Shown: one piece after another, positions 1 through 9,338 of the stretch | Position numbering within the stretch: position 1 is the first letter of the stretch | How the letters are laid out: each line of letters starts with the position of its first letter | DNA from: Pseudoalteromonas atlantica | GTDB taxonomy: Bacteria; Pseudomonadota; Gammaproteobacteria; Enterobacterales; Alteromonadaceae | Reading direction: 5' to 3' | Assembly: GCA_007988745.1 (NCBI GenBank) | Contig: BJUT01000011.1 | Coordinates: 1-64,000, forward strand | DNA: 64,000 bases | Notes under the pieces: model-generated | Databases searched by the model: none | What the model saw: only the letters and a program-made list of their open reading frames with translations | Told to the model about the DNA's origin: nothing | Translations under genes and position numbers: made by a program

Positions 1-40
1 ACGATAATTCTTTACTAATTCACTTTCGGTAAAAGGAAAG

Positions 41-116
<76 letters not shown>

Positions 117-227
117 ACTGCTTTAGTACGGGGCGAGATATTAGAGTAAGGTTTATTATGATGCAACTATAAAATTAAAAAAAATGTAATTTTTTAGCTT
201 AAATGCTCACAATTCATGCAAAAGTGC

Positions 228-953
228 TTAATTTTGCTGTTTTTCGTCGTTTTTACTTAGCTCATGCCAATAATTTAATCCTTTCATAACCAATAAAGAA
301 TCAAAAATACTGCCACTTATTTGTTGCTGTAACAGCAAACCGTAACCACCGGCGCACAAAATTTGTGGTTTTTGTTCGCCTGTTACGTGTTTAAGTTGAT
401 ATTTGGCCTGTTCAATAGCGCCTAATGTTGCCACCAGCGCGCCATTTTTTAATCCGTTGGGTGTGTCTTTACCCAGCTCGTTTAAAAAGGGGGTATTGGC
501 ATCATCAAACACGCGCTGAGTATTTTGTGTTAATGAGCGAGTCATTAAGTCAAGGCCGGGCAATATCCAGCCCCCTAAGTGCTCGCCTTCGCCGCTCAAT
601 ACATCAATAGTGGTTGCAGTGCCAGCATCAACAATAATACTCGCTCTGTTTGGGTAAAGGGTAAAACCTGCCACCAGCGCAAGCCAGCGATCAATACCTA
701 AATTGCTAACCTGTTCATATGCGCAACTTAAGCCACTGAGATTTTTACTAACATGCGCCTCACAACACGGAATGCTTTTTTTGGCGGCTAATGTGAGCGC
801 GTCATTTAATAATTCACTGTTACCTACACAAGCATACACAACCTCAGTTATTGCTTGCCACGGCACGTCGCTCATAGAAACGGGCGTTGCTTGTTGCTCG
901 CGCCATAAGGCCGCTTTTAATGACGTATTACCTACATCTATTAGCAGTTTCAT
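228..953 (-). CDS. coaX: Type III pantothenate kinase (CoaX)
   Basis: Catalyses ATP-dependent phosphorylation of pantothenate, the first step of coenzyme A synthesis in the cytoplasm. The 241-residue product has the ASKHA-fold signatures of CoaX: DVGNTSLKAALW at residues 6-17 (phosphate-1 loop), DAGTATTIDVL near residue 110, and GGWILPGLDLM near residue 128. Length fits the family. The start ATG overlaps the stop of birA as ATGA, so the two are translationally coupled. Many gammaproteobacteria use type I CoaA instead; here the type III enzyme sits in the birA neighbourhood. Confidence 0.93.
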   Translation of the reverse strand: MKLLIDVGNTSLKAALWREQQATPVSMSDVPWQAITEVVYACVGNSELLNDALTLAAKKSIPCCEAHVSKNLSGLSCAYEQVSNLGIDRWLALVAGFTLYPNRASIIVDAGTATTIDVLSGEGEHLGGWILPGLDLMTRSLTQNTQRVFDDANTPFLNELGKDTPNGLKNGALVATLGAIEQAKYQLKHVTGEQKPQILCAGGYGLLLQQQISGSIFDSLLVMKGLNYWHELSKNDEKQQN

Positions 954-1942
954 AATTCGGCCTTTCTTAACGAGATTTCGCCACCATAGTAACTTTTAAC
1001 TTCGCCGTCTTGGCGAATGCGTATTCCGCCGTGCTGATCAATCCCCTCACAAATACCCCGCCAGCTTCTGTGCCCCGTATTTAGCTCTACGCATTCTCCT
1101 GCAAAGGCGTTTAGGGCGTTCCACTGTGCGTACATGCTGTTTAGCCCGTCTTGCTGGTAATCTGCCAAACGCTGCTCTAAATAAAAGGTAAGCGAAGCAA
1201 CTAACTGGTTTTTATCAAGCGCGGTGGTGTGTTGGCTTAAATCAGTCCATGCTTGATCAATCTGTTCGCTGGTGTTTTGCGGCATTTGTAGATTAATGCC
1301 AATACCAATGACTAGCTGACAAGGGCCTTGCGGTTGCCCATCTAGCTCAACTAATACTCCGGCTAGTTTTTGCTTATTTATATATATGTCGTTTGGCCAT
1401 TTAAGTTCAATGTCTATATCGTAAAGTGCTTTTATAGCATCGTATACCGCAAGCCCTACTGCAATTGATACGCCCATAGCAGCTTGCAGACCATCATCTA
1501 AGCGCCAAAAATAACTGTAATATAAATTGGCGCCAAATGGAGATTGCCATACCCGCCCTCGCCTTCCGCGCCCGGCTTGCTGCATTTCGGCAACCACAAC
1601 AGTGCCAGACTCAAGCGCGACTTTATTTTGAATACGGCGCATTAGCTCGCTGTTGGTTGAATCTATAATAGGGTGTACTTCTACTTGGGCTGTATTGGCA
1701 CCTAATGCATGGTAATGTTTGGTTATATCGGCTTGGTTTAGCAAACCCACCGCATTGTTTAAATTGTAACCTTTACCCGTCACTTTAAATATATCGAGCC
1801 CCATGTCTTGCAGTGTTTGAATATGCTTACTCACTGCTGCGCGGCTTATACCCAGCTGCTCGCCAAGGACTTGGCCCGATACAAAGCCACCTTGGTTAAG
1901 TGCATTTAATATAGCTAGTTTATTTCCATCTGGTGCTTTCAT
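950..1942 (-). CDS. birA: Biotin-[acetyl-CoA-carboxylase] ligase / biotin operon repressor BirA
   Basis: Activates biotin to biotinyl-AMP and transfers it to the biotin carrier protein of acetyl-CoA carboxylase. It is also likely a repressor, because residues 1-60 form a winged helix-turn-helix (SGQVLGEQLGISRAAVSKHI). The catalytic domain shows GRGRRGRVWQSPFGANLYYS (adenylate loop) and KWPNDIYINKQKLAGVLVEL, followed by a small C-terminal domain. I chose the ATG at 1942, giving 331 aa. It forms TAATG with the murB stop and has GGAG just upstream; a start at 1969 would add nine residues lying inside murB. Order murB-birA-coaX suggests one transcript. Confidence 0.95.
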   Translation of the reverse strand: MKAPDGNKLAILNALNQGGFVSGQVLGEQLGISRAAVSKHIQTLQDMGLDIFKVTGKGYNLNNAVGLLNQADITKHYHALGANTAQVEVHPIIDSTNSELMRRIQNKVALESGTVVVAEMQQAGRGRRGRVWQSPFGANLYYSYFWRLDDGLQAAMGVSIAVGLAVYDAIKALYDIDIELKWPNDIYINKQKLAGVLVELDGQPQGPCQLVIGIGINLQMPQNTSEQIDQAWTDLSQHTTALDKNQLVASLTFYLEQRLADYQQDGLNSMYAQWNALNAFAGECVELNTGHRSWRGICEGIDQHGGIRIRQDGEVKSYYGGEISLRKAEL

Positions 1943-2949
1943 TACGCGTGCTCCGTAATAATATGGCATTCACTATTTGTGTTTATAAGCCTTACTTCGT
2001 GCTCTAGCATTATGCCGTAACGTGCAAACACCGTATTTTGTATATGCGTGATCATAGTGATTAAATCGCTTCCTTTACTATCACCATGATTAACTAATAC
2101 CAGCGCCTGCTGCTGATGCACCTCAATCCCTGCTACTGTAAAGCCCTTCAAGCCCGCTTGGTCAATTAGCCAACCTGCCGCCACTTTGTGATGGCTTTCC
2201 CCATAGGGGTAATGCGGTAAATCACCAAACCGCACAAGCAGCACTTCTAAACGCGCATTGCTAATAATCGGATTTTTAAAAAAACTACCCGCATTGGCTA
2301 AAGTGTATGGGTTTGGCAGCTTAGCGTTACGAATTTCAATTACCTGCTCAAATACCATTTTAGGGGTGGGATTTTGCAATACTTTGAGTGGGCCATAACT
2401 TAAAACTGGCTGCCACTTTTTAGGGAGCGCTAAATTAACTTGAGTGATCACCGCTTTGTTTTTTAAAGCATGTTTAAAAATAGAGTCACGATAAGCAAAC
2501 TCACACTGTGCGTTAGTTAAAGTCACCTTGGTTTTTGTGGCTATATCAATGTATTCAACCGACTCTACAAATTGAGCAAGCTCAACACCATAAGCACCAA
2601 TGTTTTGTACCGGCGACGCCCCAACGGTGCCCGGAATAAGGGCTAGGTTTTCAAGCCCTGCAATATCTTTATCAAGTAAATAGCTTACTAGCTTATGCCA
2701 GTTCTCGCCCGCAGCTGCACTCACTAATACGTCATTTTCACGCTCGGTAATAGTAATGCCCTTAGTGGCCATTTTAATTACGGTGCCTGCGTAGTTTTCT
2801 AAAAATATTGTGTTGCTACCTTCCCCTAATAAACAAAACGGAGCACTAAAACGGTGTGCTTTAAGTTGCTCAACCGAGGTTATTTCAACAAAATGCTGGC
2901 ATTGATTGTTTAGTGCAAAGGTATGTAAAGGTTTTAATGAGTGCGCCAC
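1942..2949 (-). CDS. murB: UDP-N-acetylenolpyruvoylglucosamine reductase (MurB)
   Basis: Reduces UDP-GlcNAc-enolpyruvate to UDP-MurNAc with NADPH and FAD, the second committed step of peptidoglycan precursor synthesis. The 335-aa product is a type I MurB like that of E. coli. The FAD-binding segment LENLALIPGTVGASPVQNIG is near residues 120-140, the catalytic serine lies in NAGSFFKNP near residue 227, and a glutamate lies in the C-terminal HEVRLI. It is the first gene of the murB-birA-coaX unit, divergent from the aminopeptidase gene. The stop TAA shares one base with the birA start. Confidence 0.95.
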   Translation of the reverse strand: MAHSLKPLHTFALNNQCQHFVEITSVEQLKAHRFSAPFCLLGEGSNTIFLENYAGTVIKMATKGITITERENDVLVSAAAGENWHKLVSYLLDKDIAGLENLALIPGTVGASPVQNIGAYGVELAQFVESVEYIDIATKTKVTLTNAQCEFAYRDSIFKHALKNKAVITQVNLALPKKWQPVLSYGPLKVLQNPTPKMVFEQVIEIRNAKLPNPYTLANAGSFFKNPIISNARLEVLLVRFGDLPHYPYGESHHKVAAGWLIDQAGLKGFTVAGIEVHQQQALVLVNHGDSKGSDLITMITHIQNTVFARYGIMLEHEVRLINTNSECHIITEHA

Positions 2950-3082
2950 AAAGGTCTCTGAGTGTACTGGTAACTAATCGCAGTAGTTTACCTTATTGTC
3001 GCAAAGAATGTAAAAATCACTCAACCCGCTGTATCAATCATGATATAAAACCTGCACTTATTATTAGTGTTCAGGGTATTTT

Positions 3083-4927
3083 ATGAAAATTAAACCTCTT
3101 TTTTTAAGCCTCGCTATGGCCGGTATGTGCTCGCAAGCAATGGCAAACGCGATTGATCAAAACTCATACGCCAACCTAGATGATGTGGTAACAACACACT
3201 TAAACCTTGATTTAGATGTCGATTTTGCCGACAAGCAATTAGAAGGTTTTGTTGAGCACACGCTAAAGTGGAACAATGACACGAGTAAAAAGCTGGTACT
3301 TGATACCCGCGACTTAGACATTGATAAAGTAATGTACCAAGACACCTCGGGCGATTGGCACAAAGCTAAATTTACACTGGCAGATCGCGATGATGTTAAA
3401 GGCTCAAAACTAACAATTACTTTAAAAAGCCAAGCGCCAAAAGTACGTATTTACTACAACAGCCGCCCAGAAGCATCTGGCCTGCAATGGTTAACACCAG
3501 AGCAAACAGCCAGCAAAACGCACCCGTTTATGTACAGCCAATCGCAGGCTATTCACGCTCGTAGCTGGTTACCAGTACAAGATACCCCTGCCATGCGCGT
3601 TACTTACTCTGCCCGTATTCATACACCAAAAGATATACGTGCCGTAATGAGCGCCGATAACAAAGACGCACTATACAAAGATGGCGACTACCACTTTGAA
3701 ATGCCACAAGCTATTTCGCCGTACTTAATTGCGATTGGTGCAGGTAATTTAGAATTCAAAGCCATGTCAAAACAAACTGGTATATTTGCCGAGCCTGAAA
3801 TTTTAGACGCTTCGGTTGCCGAGTTTAACGACACCCAAGCCATGATCGACAAAACCAACGAAATGTATGGTGAGTATGCATGGGGCCGTTACGATTTATT
3901 AATGTTACCGCCTAGCTTTCCGTTTGGTGGTATGGAAAACCCGCGTCTTTCGTTTATTACCCCTACCGTAGTTGCTGGCGATAAAAGCTTAGTAAACCTT
4001 ATTGCGCATGAGCTTGCACACTCTTGGTCTGGTAACTTAGTTACCAACGCTACGTGGGAAGATTTATGGTTAAACGAAGGTTTTACCTCTTACGTTGAAA
4101 ACCGCATCATGGAAGAAGTGTTTGGCCGCGACCGCGCCGTAATGGAGCAAGCTTTAGATGCAGCAGGCTTACGTGCTCAGCTTAAAACCATTGATGCACC
4201 CGATACGCGCCTTAATTTAAAACTTAATGGCCGCGATCCAGATGATGCATTTAGCTCAGTGCCATACACTAAAGGGCAGCTATTTTTAATCTACCTAGAA
4301 GAAAAATACGGCCGAGATAAGTTTGATGACTTTGTTAAGACCTACTTTAATGAGTTTGCATTTAAATCGCTGACTACTGCGCAATTTGTTACTTACTTAA
4401 AAGCTAACTTAATTGAAAAATATCCAGGCGTTGTAAGCATGGATAAAGTGAATGAGTGGATTTTTGAGCCAGGTTTACCAAGCGATGCACCTAACCCAAC
4501 ATCGGATGCGTTTGATAAAGTAGATACAGCAAGCGCAGCATGGTTAAAAGGTGAAACAAGCGCAGTACAATTACCTACGGCTCAGTGGACAGTGCACGAA
4601 TGGTTACACTTTTTAAATAACCTACCACGTGATTTAAGCTTAGATAAAATGAGCGAGCTTGATAAGCAATTTAACTTAACGCAATCAACCAATGCAGAGC
4701 GCGCGTTTGCATGGTTTATGTTAGCGGTAGGTAATGGTTATCAACCTATTTACCCAGCGCTTGATAAGCACTTATCAGGTATTGGCCGCCGTAAATTAAT
4801 TGTGCCGTTATACAAAGCACTTATTAAAAATGGTAAGCGTGAGTGGGCACACGATGTATACATCAAAGCACGCCCAGGCTACCACCCGCTCGCACAAGGC
4901 ACCATTGATGCTTTATTTGATAAATAA
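3083..4927 (+). CDS. Secreted M1-family zinc aminopeptidase
   Basis: A metallopeptidase that removes N-terminal residues from peptides. The first 22 residues form a signal peptide ending AMA, so it should act in the periplasm or outside. The M1 exopeptidase motif GGMENP lies near residue 280. The zinc site HELAH is at residues 309-313, with the third ligand Glu332 in WLNEGF, giving the family spacing HExxH-18-E. The LTA4-hydrolase-like helical C-terminal region is present. At 614 aa it resembles cold-active aminopeptidases of Colwellia and Pseudoalteromonas. It is monocistronic, divergent from murB and closed by a strong hairpin at 4986-5013. Confidence 0.92.
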   Translation: MKIKPLFLSLAMAGMCSQAMANAIDQNSYANLDDVVTTHLNLDLDVDFADKQLEGFVEHTLKWNNDTSKKLVLDTRDLDIDKVMYQDTSGDWHKAKFTLADRDDVKGSKLTITLKSQAPKVRIYYNSRPEASGLQWLTPEQTASKTHPFMYSQSQAIHARSWLPVQDTPAMRVTYSARIHTPKDIRAVMSADNKDALYKDGDYHFEMPQAISPYLIAIGAGNLEFKAMSKQTGIFAEPEILDASVAEFNDTQAMIDKTNEMYGEYAWGRYDLLMLPPSFPFGGMENPRLSFITPTVVAGDKSLVNLIAHELAHSWSGNLVTNATWEDLWLNEGFTSYVENRIMEEVFGRDRAVMEQALDAAGLRAQLKTIDAPDTRLNLKLNGRDPDDAFSSVPYTKGQLFLIYLEEKYGRDKFDDFVKTYFNEFAFKSLTTAQFVTYLKANLIEKYPGVVSMDKVNEWIFEPGLPSDAPNPTSDAFDKVDTASAAWLKGETSAVQLPTAQWTVHEWLHFLNNLPRDLSLDKMSELDKQFNLTQSTNAERAFAWFMLAVGNGYQPIYPALDKHLSGIGRRKLIVPLYKALIKNGKREWAHDVYIKARPGYHPLAQGTIDALFDK

Positions 4928-4985
4928 GCAACCTGTGCCAACCCAAAAGGTGTTTAGACCTTTAGGGTAAAACAGCAAAACCATT

Positions 4986-5013
4986 AAAAAAGGCCGATTT
5001 ATCGGCCTTTTTT
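4986..5013. terminator. Bidirectional rho-independent terminator
   Basis: AAAAAAGGCCGAT and ATCGGCCTTTTTT form a perfect 13-bp inverted repeat around a TT loop. A/T tracts on both sides let it serve the aminopeptidase gene (+) and the DUF2057 gene (-). Confidence 0.85.
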
Positions 5014-5096
5014 AATACTGTAATTTTCTCAAGCTAAAAACTGTAACTAAGTTCAGCGCAGTTAGCGCTTAAAATTAGTAGCTTGAGATAAGTTTA

Positions 5097-5708
5097 TTAT
5101 TCAGCGCCTTGGTTCGTTACCTTTTCTAAAAAGGCCTTTCGCTCAGCAAGCGTGGCTTGCTGCCACCAAAATTCTAGCATTTGCGGTGCACTTGGCATGC
5201 CTTTGCCATTAATAGGCGCAATAGGCTTTATAGGTTGGCTTGGACGCGTTGGACCCGCTGGCACCGTATTTTGTAAAGCAGGCTTTTGACTTGCAAGCTG
5301 TGTATTTGAAATAACACTAAGCGGCTGTGCCACAGACGCGCCCTTTGCTTTTAAACTTACCTGTGGTGCCTCAGCAAATATTTTCGCTGATACCGCGTTA
5401 TCGGCACGATTAAACACCATGTCGTAGTCTTTGTTATCGTCAATAGTAATATCTACCCAAAACGGTTCAGACTCTATTACCTCATGGTCGTCAAAGCCTA
5501 GCTCGTATAAATCGGTGTATTTTAATTTTAATCGATAAGAGCCTGGATCAAGTTCAATGTCGTCAACGCGGCTAAATAGAGAGCTTTCAATCACTCTTTC
5601 GCCGACTTGTAAAGGCACTAACTCTTCAGGAAAGTGAATATTTCCGGCACTTACTGACATACTCATCAATAGCGCCGCAGCTGCAGTTATTAACATTGGT
5701 TTACGCAT
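5097..5708 (-). CDS. DUF2057 (YccT-like) periplasmic protein
   Basis: A secreted protein of unknown biochemical role. Residues 1-22 (MRKPMLITAAAALLMSMSVSAG) are a clear signal peptide. Residues 25-130 follow the YccT/DUF2057 pattern, with FPEELVPLQVGERVIESSLF at the front and a strand-rich middle. The tail, about residues 130-203, is rich in Pro, Gln and Ala and ends with a short helix containing EFWWQQATLAERKAFLEKV. I chose the ATG at 5708 because AAAGGAG precedes it and the signal peptide begins there; an upstream ATG at 5777 would bury that peptide. Divergent from hinT. Confidence 0.8.
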   Translation of the reverse strand: MRKPMLITAAAALLMSMSVSAGNIHFPEELVPLQVGERVIESSLFSRVDDIELDPGSYRLKLKYTDLYELGFDDHEVIESEPFWVDITIDDNKDYDMVFNRADNAVSAKIFAEAPQVSLKAKGASVAQPLSVISNTQLASQKPALQNTVPAGPTRPSQPIKPIAPINGKGMPSAPQMLEFWWQQATLAERKAFLEKVTNQGAE

Positions 5709-5796
5709 AAAAACTCCTTTATTTGTTTTGAGTTTGACACTGCAAACAAAATTTGTCATTAGTGACTTTAAATTCAAACCTTACACTGAAACGATT

Positions 5797-6168
5797 ATGA
5801 GCACAGAAACATTATTTACAAAAATTATTAACCGCGAAATTCCTGCCGACATTATTTACGAAGACGACACTACCCTTGCATTTAAAGATATAAACCCGCA
5901 AGCTCCTTTTCATGTGTTAATTATTCCAAAAAAAGCAATTGCCACTATCAATGATATTAATAGCGAAAACTCACATTTAGTTGGAAATTTATACGAGGTT
6001 GCTGCTAAATTAGCCAAGCAATTTAACTTTAGTGACGATGGCTACAGAGTAGTAATGAACTGCAATAAACACGGCGGGCAAACCGAGTATCACATACATT
6101 TACATATGCTTGCAGGCAAAGAAATGGGCTGGCCTCCGTATCAAGAAGCTAAAAAATTAAAAATTTAA
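5797..6168 (+). CDS. hinT: HIT-family purine nucleoside phosphoramidase (HinT)
   Basis: A small cytoplasmic hydrolase of AMP-lysine and related phosphoramidates. The 123-aa product starts TLFTKIINREIPADIIYEDD, has FKDINPQAPFHVLIIPKK, and carries the histidine triad HIHLHM near residue 105 followed by GKEMGWPP, the HinT ending. The ATG at 5797 matches family length; an in-frame upstream ATG at 5728 adds 23 unmatched residues. It is a single gene divergent from the DUF2057 gene. Confidence 0.93.
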   Translation: MSTETLFTKIINREIPADIIYEDDTTLAFKDINPQAPFHVLIIPKKAIATINDINSENSHLVGNLYEVAAKLAKQFNFSDDGYRVVMNCNKHGGQTEYHIHLHMLAGKEMGWPPYQEAKKLKI

Positions 6169-6387
6169 TAATAAAAATTCACTGGAATTATTAGTATTTA
6201 GCTAGTTACAAATGTTATGGTTTATCATGTATATAAAGTGAAAAATAATTACTTATTTGCAACATTTTATGTTTAAATAATCGTAAAATCGTACTTGTTC
6301 ACAAGGCGAAACCCGACTTTCTAATACAAAAGGTGTGGAAGTCGTGATAAACTTAACTAGTCAGCTTTATAAAAAGAGTATAAAAAC

Positions 6388-7045
6388 ATGAGCAGTTCAG
6401 CCTTTTTGTTATTAGATCAAGAGCCAATTAACACCATTGGCATTAACGTTTTAGAACCTTTGTTAAAAACGCAAGGCCTTGACGTAACCACGGGTACAAA
6501 TATTTTAGATGTACCAGAAGGGACTCGATTACTGTTCATTGAAACATCAAGTAACGATGCATGGGGTAAACTAAAAGAACAGCTAGTTAACCTGCGCACC
6601 AAGTGCGATATCGTATTATTTAACCTAGACGAAAACCCAGAGCTCGCTAACCGCGCGCTGTTGAGCGGCATTCGTGGCGTGTTTTATACGACAGATAACG
6701 CTGATGTATTAATGAAAGGTATTCGCTTACTTTTAGAAGATCAGCTTTGGTACAGACGTGACATTATGTGTAATGCATTAAACCGCATGCTGCAGTTTAA
6801 TAAAGACGCACTACACAAGCTGACCGAAGGCGATATAGAGCCAATTAAACTCACTAAACGAGAAAAAGCAATAATCTCGTTAATGAGTAAGGGCTCTAAA
6901 AAACAAAGAAATTGCTGAAGATTTAAGCATCAGCCCACACACAGTTAAAACACATTTATACAGCGCATTTAGAAAAACTAAATGTCGTAACCGTATTGAG
7001 CTACTATCTTGGGCTCAACAAAACATTCCAGACGAAATTCGTTAA
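6388..7045 (+). pseudogene. CsgD-like LuxR-family regulator, split by a +1 frameshift
   Basis: CsgD-type regulators bind DNA to control curli, exopolysaccharide and biofilm genes. The first frame (6388-6918) gives an atypical receiver domain and then LTKREKAIISLMSKGSK. It then runs through six A's (6898-6903) into a stop. One base fewer continues as NKEIAEDLSISPHTVKTHLY and ends WAQQNIPDEIR at the TAA at 7043-7045. Joined, the protein would be 218 aa, the length of E. coli CsgD, with its GxSNNEIAxxLxISxxTVKTHLY recognition helix. As written, the DNA-binding helix is lost. The cause is either a real indel or a sequencing error in the homopolymer. A hairpin terminator follows. Confidence 0.8.
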
Positions 7046-7060
7046 TCAATTTCGTAATTT

Positions 7061-7090
7061 AAAAACAGGTACTTATGGTGCCTGTTTTTG
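7061..7090 (+). terminator. Terminator after the csgD-like gene
   Basis: AAAAACAGGTAC and a second arm GGTGCCTGTTTTT pair around TTAT, followed by more T's. It lies 15 bp after the restored stop of the csgD-like gene and before the histidine kinase gene. Confidence 0.75.
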
Positions 7091-7161
7091 TTTATGCCGC
7101 ATGCTTGTTAAATTAATCGCTTTTTATTACTCTATTTAAAGTACCCATTGCTGGAACCTCT

Positions 7162-9318
7162 ATGCTCGACTCATTTACCCTCTTTTTTGCCAGCATTGCC
7201 GTTATTATTGTAATGACCCTTCTTAACTTTTTAACTTGGCGTACCAACAAAAGTACCCCAGGTACGCTGCTTTATATTTTTTACCCAGTTTTATTACTAG
7301 GCGCAGTAATTGGCTTTACGCTTATTGGTAAAACGCACAACCTTATTGTGATTAGTATTGCCAGCAGTATGATGTTTGGCGCATCAATTGTGCACAGCTT
7401 GGCTATATGCCAATTTTTAGATTATCGGGGTATTGGCTTTAAGCTACTGTGCTCCTTTACCGCGTTTAGCGCAGTAATGCTGGGGTATTATTCTTTTATT
7501 GACCCTTCTTTACGCGAGCGAATTTACGTCTCGGATGTACAGCACATTGCAGAAGCCGCTTTTTTGCTGTTTTTATTTATTAAATATGCCCGAAAACCCT
7601 ACCCAAATGGCACCATTGTTTACATTTTAATATTAACTTTAGTTGGCCTGAGCTTTATTAGCCGCTCACTATTTATGGTTAATATTGAACAACCCCTGCT
7701 ATTGCAAAGCCCATGGTTTAGCAGCTTACTGTTTTTAAATGGCGTTATTGCACCTATGTTTTATGCCGCCGGTATGGCGCTTTTGTGTAATGAACGCAGA
7801 GAAAAAAACCTTAACAAGCTGGCCGACAAAGCCCAAAAAGATTTAGAAATTAGAGGCCTGTTTTTATCAACTATTAGCCATGAAATTCGCACCCCCCTTA
7901 ATGGCATATTAGGCAGCGCCCAATTAGTTATGAACCAAAGCACCGACAGCCGCAATAAAGCCTATTGTGAGGCCATTATTAATTCGGCCGAGTCGTTAAA
8001 TTTACTGGTTGATAAAGTGCTCGACTACGCAAGCCTAGATCAAAGTGATGAAGCACTTTACGAAGAAGACATTGAATTTAAAACCTGGTTAAACAATTTG
8101 TGTTTATTACTCAGCCCATTGGCGGAGCAAAAGCAGCTTAAGTTTGAACTGGTATGTAATATCCCTGAACAAGCCTGTTACTACTGCGATCAGCAAAAGT
8201 TAAGGCAAATTATTATTAACCTTGTTGGTAACGCCATTAAGTTTACCGACCACGGTATAGTAAAAATTCAGGTTGATTTAATAAGCGATAGGCAGCTTGA
8301 GCACACCATAAAAATTAGCGTTAAAGACTCAGGCCCTGGTATCGAAAAAGACGAAATAGCCTACTTAACCGAACCCTACGTACAAAGTAGCGCCGGGAAA
8401 GAAAAAGGCGGCACCGGCCTTGGGCTTGCCATCACCAGCCGCTTACTAGAAAAGCTAGGCAGCCGCTTAGAAATAACCAGTCAATTAGGCACTGGTAGCG
8501 TATTTAGCTTTACCACCACCTTTACGCTAGGGGAGCTTAGTTTGGTAGAGCAGCGACATCAAAACAAAGACTACTTAACCGGCCTTGAAGTACTGCTAGT
8601 CGAAGATTTAGATTTAAATCAAAAAATTGCCATTGAATTTATGGCCGAAGATGAGCATAAAATAAAGCTCGCCAAAGATGGCAGAAGCGCTATTGAGCTG
8701 CTGCAAACGCATCACTTTGACGTTATTTTACTGGATATGAACCTGCCAGACTTTACCGGCCAAGAAGTATTAAAACGACTGCAGCGTTTGGAGCATAAAA
8801 ACCAGCGCACGCCCGTACTGGCTTTTACAGCAAGCTTAAGCCCTGATGAGGTAAAAGAATACTTAGCTCTGGGAATAAAAGACATAGTAGGCAAACCAAT
8901 TAAGCAGCAAAAGCTTCGCCAAGCACTGAGTGATTCACAATCCAATCAAACTACAAATATAGCTGTAGAGCTAGTAGACACCTTATACGACGAAACCGCA
9001 GCAGAAACGCTAACTAGCTCATTTAGTGAGGATGAAGTGTCGTCGATTTACAATGAATTTGTACTCTCAGCACGGACTAAACTAACCCGATGCCAAGAAC
9101 TTATTGACCAGCAACCAGAGCAGTGCATTAAATTATTGCACCGCCAAGCAAGCACCGCGCTGCAATTAGGCTTTAACCGTTACGGTATTGAGCTTAAAAA
9201 AATAGAGCGCCGCCTGCTTGATAACAAACCCCATAACAACCTGCTAGATGAGGCGTTAGAGCTATGGCAACGAAGCCTAGAACAATACTTAAAGTACGTG
9301 CGCGGGCAGTTGGGGTGA
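7162..9318 (+). CDS. Hybrid sensor histidine kinase with receiver and HPt domains
   Basis: A membrane signalling kinase with an internal phosphorelay. Residues 1-205 hold about seven hydrophobic segments and no large periplasmic domain, so the input is probably within or near the membrane. A short linker leads to HisKA with STISHEIRTPLNG (His240), then the ATPase with N-box NLVGNAIKF, DSGPGI and GGTGLGLAI. A receiver follows with LLLDMNLP-type motif at Asp525 and a final FTAS and KP. A C-terminal HPt-like bundle has LLHRQAS at His660. The order resembles TorS/ArcB kinases. It sits just after the CsgD-like gene, a possible partner (inference). The signal is unknown. Confidence 0.88.
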   Translation: MLDSFTLFFASIAVIIVMTLLNFLTWRTNKSTPGTLLYIFYPVLLLGAVIGFTLIGKTHNLIVISIASSMMFGASIVHSLAICQFLDYRGIGFKLLCSFTAFSAVMLGYYSFIDPSLRERIYVSDVQHIAEAAFLLFLFIKYARKPYPNGTIVYILILTLVGLSFISRSLFMVNIEQPLLLQSPWFSSLLFLNGVIAPMFYAAGMALLCNERREKNLNKLADKAQKDLEIRGLFLSTISHEIRTPLNGILGSAQLVMNQSTDSRNKAYCEAIINSAESLNLLVDKVLDYASLDQSDEALYEEDIEFKTWLNNLCLLLSPLAEQKQLKFELVCNIPEQACYYCDQQKLRQIIINLVGNAIKFTDHGIVKIQVDLISDRQLEHTIKISVKDSGPGIEKDEIAYLTEPYVQSSAGKEKGGTGLGLAITSRLLEKLGSRLEITSQLGTGSVFSFTTTFTLGELSLVEQRHQNKDYLTGLEVLLVEDLDLNQKIAIEFMAEDEHKIKLAKDGRSAIELLQTHHFDVILLDMNLPDFTGQEVLKRLQRLEHKNQRTPVLAFTASLSPDEVKEYLALGIKDIVGKPIKQQKLRQALSDSQSNQTTNIAVELVDTLYDETAAETLTSSFSEDEVSSIYNEFVLSARTKLTRCQELIDQQPEQCIKLLHRQASTALQLGFNRYGIELKKIERRLLDNKPHNNLLDEALELWQRSLEQYLKYVRGQLG

Positions 9319-9338
9319 AATTTAGTCAAAAAAACCAG

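Noticed and set aside
6895..6910. Programmed ribosomal frameshifting in the csgD-like gene
   Set aside because: Restoring the frame needs +1, while A-rich slippery heptamers promote -1, and six A's are short for transcriptional slippage. A mutation or sequencing error is simpler.
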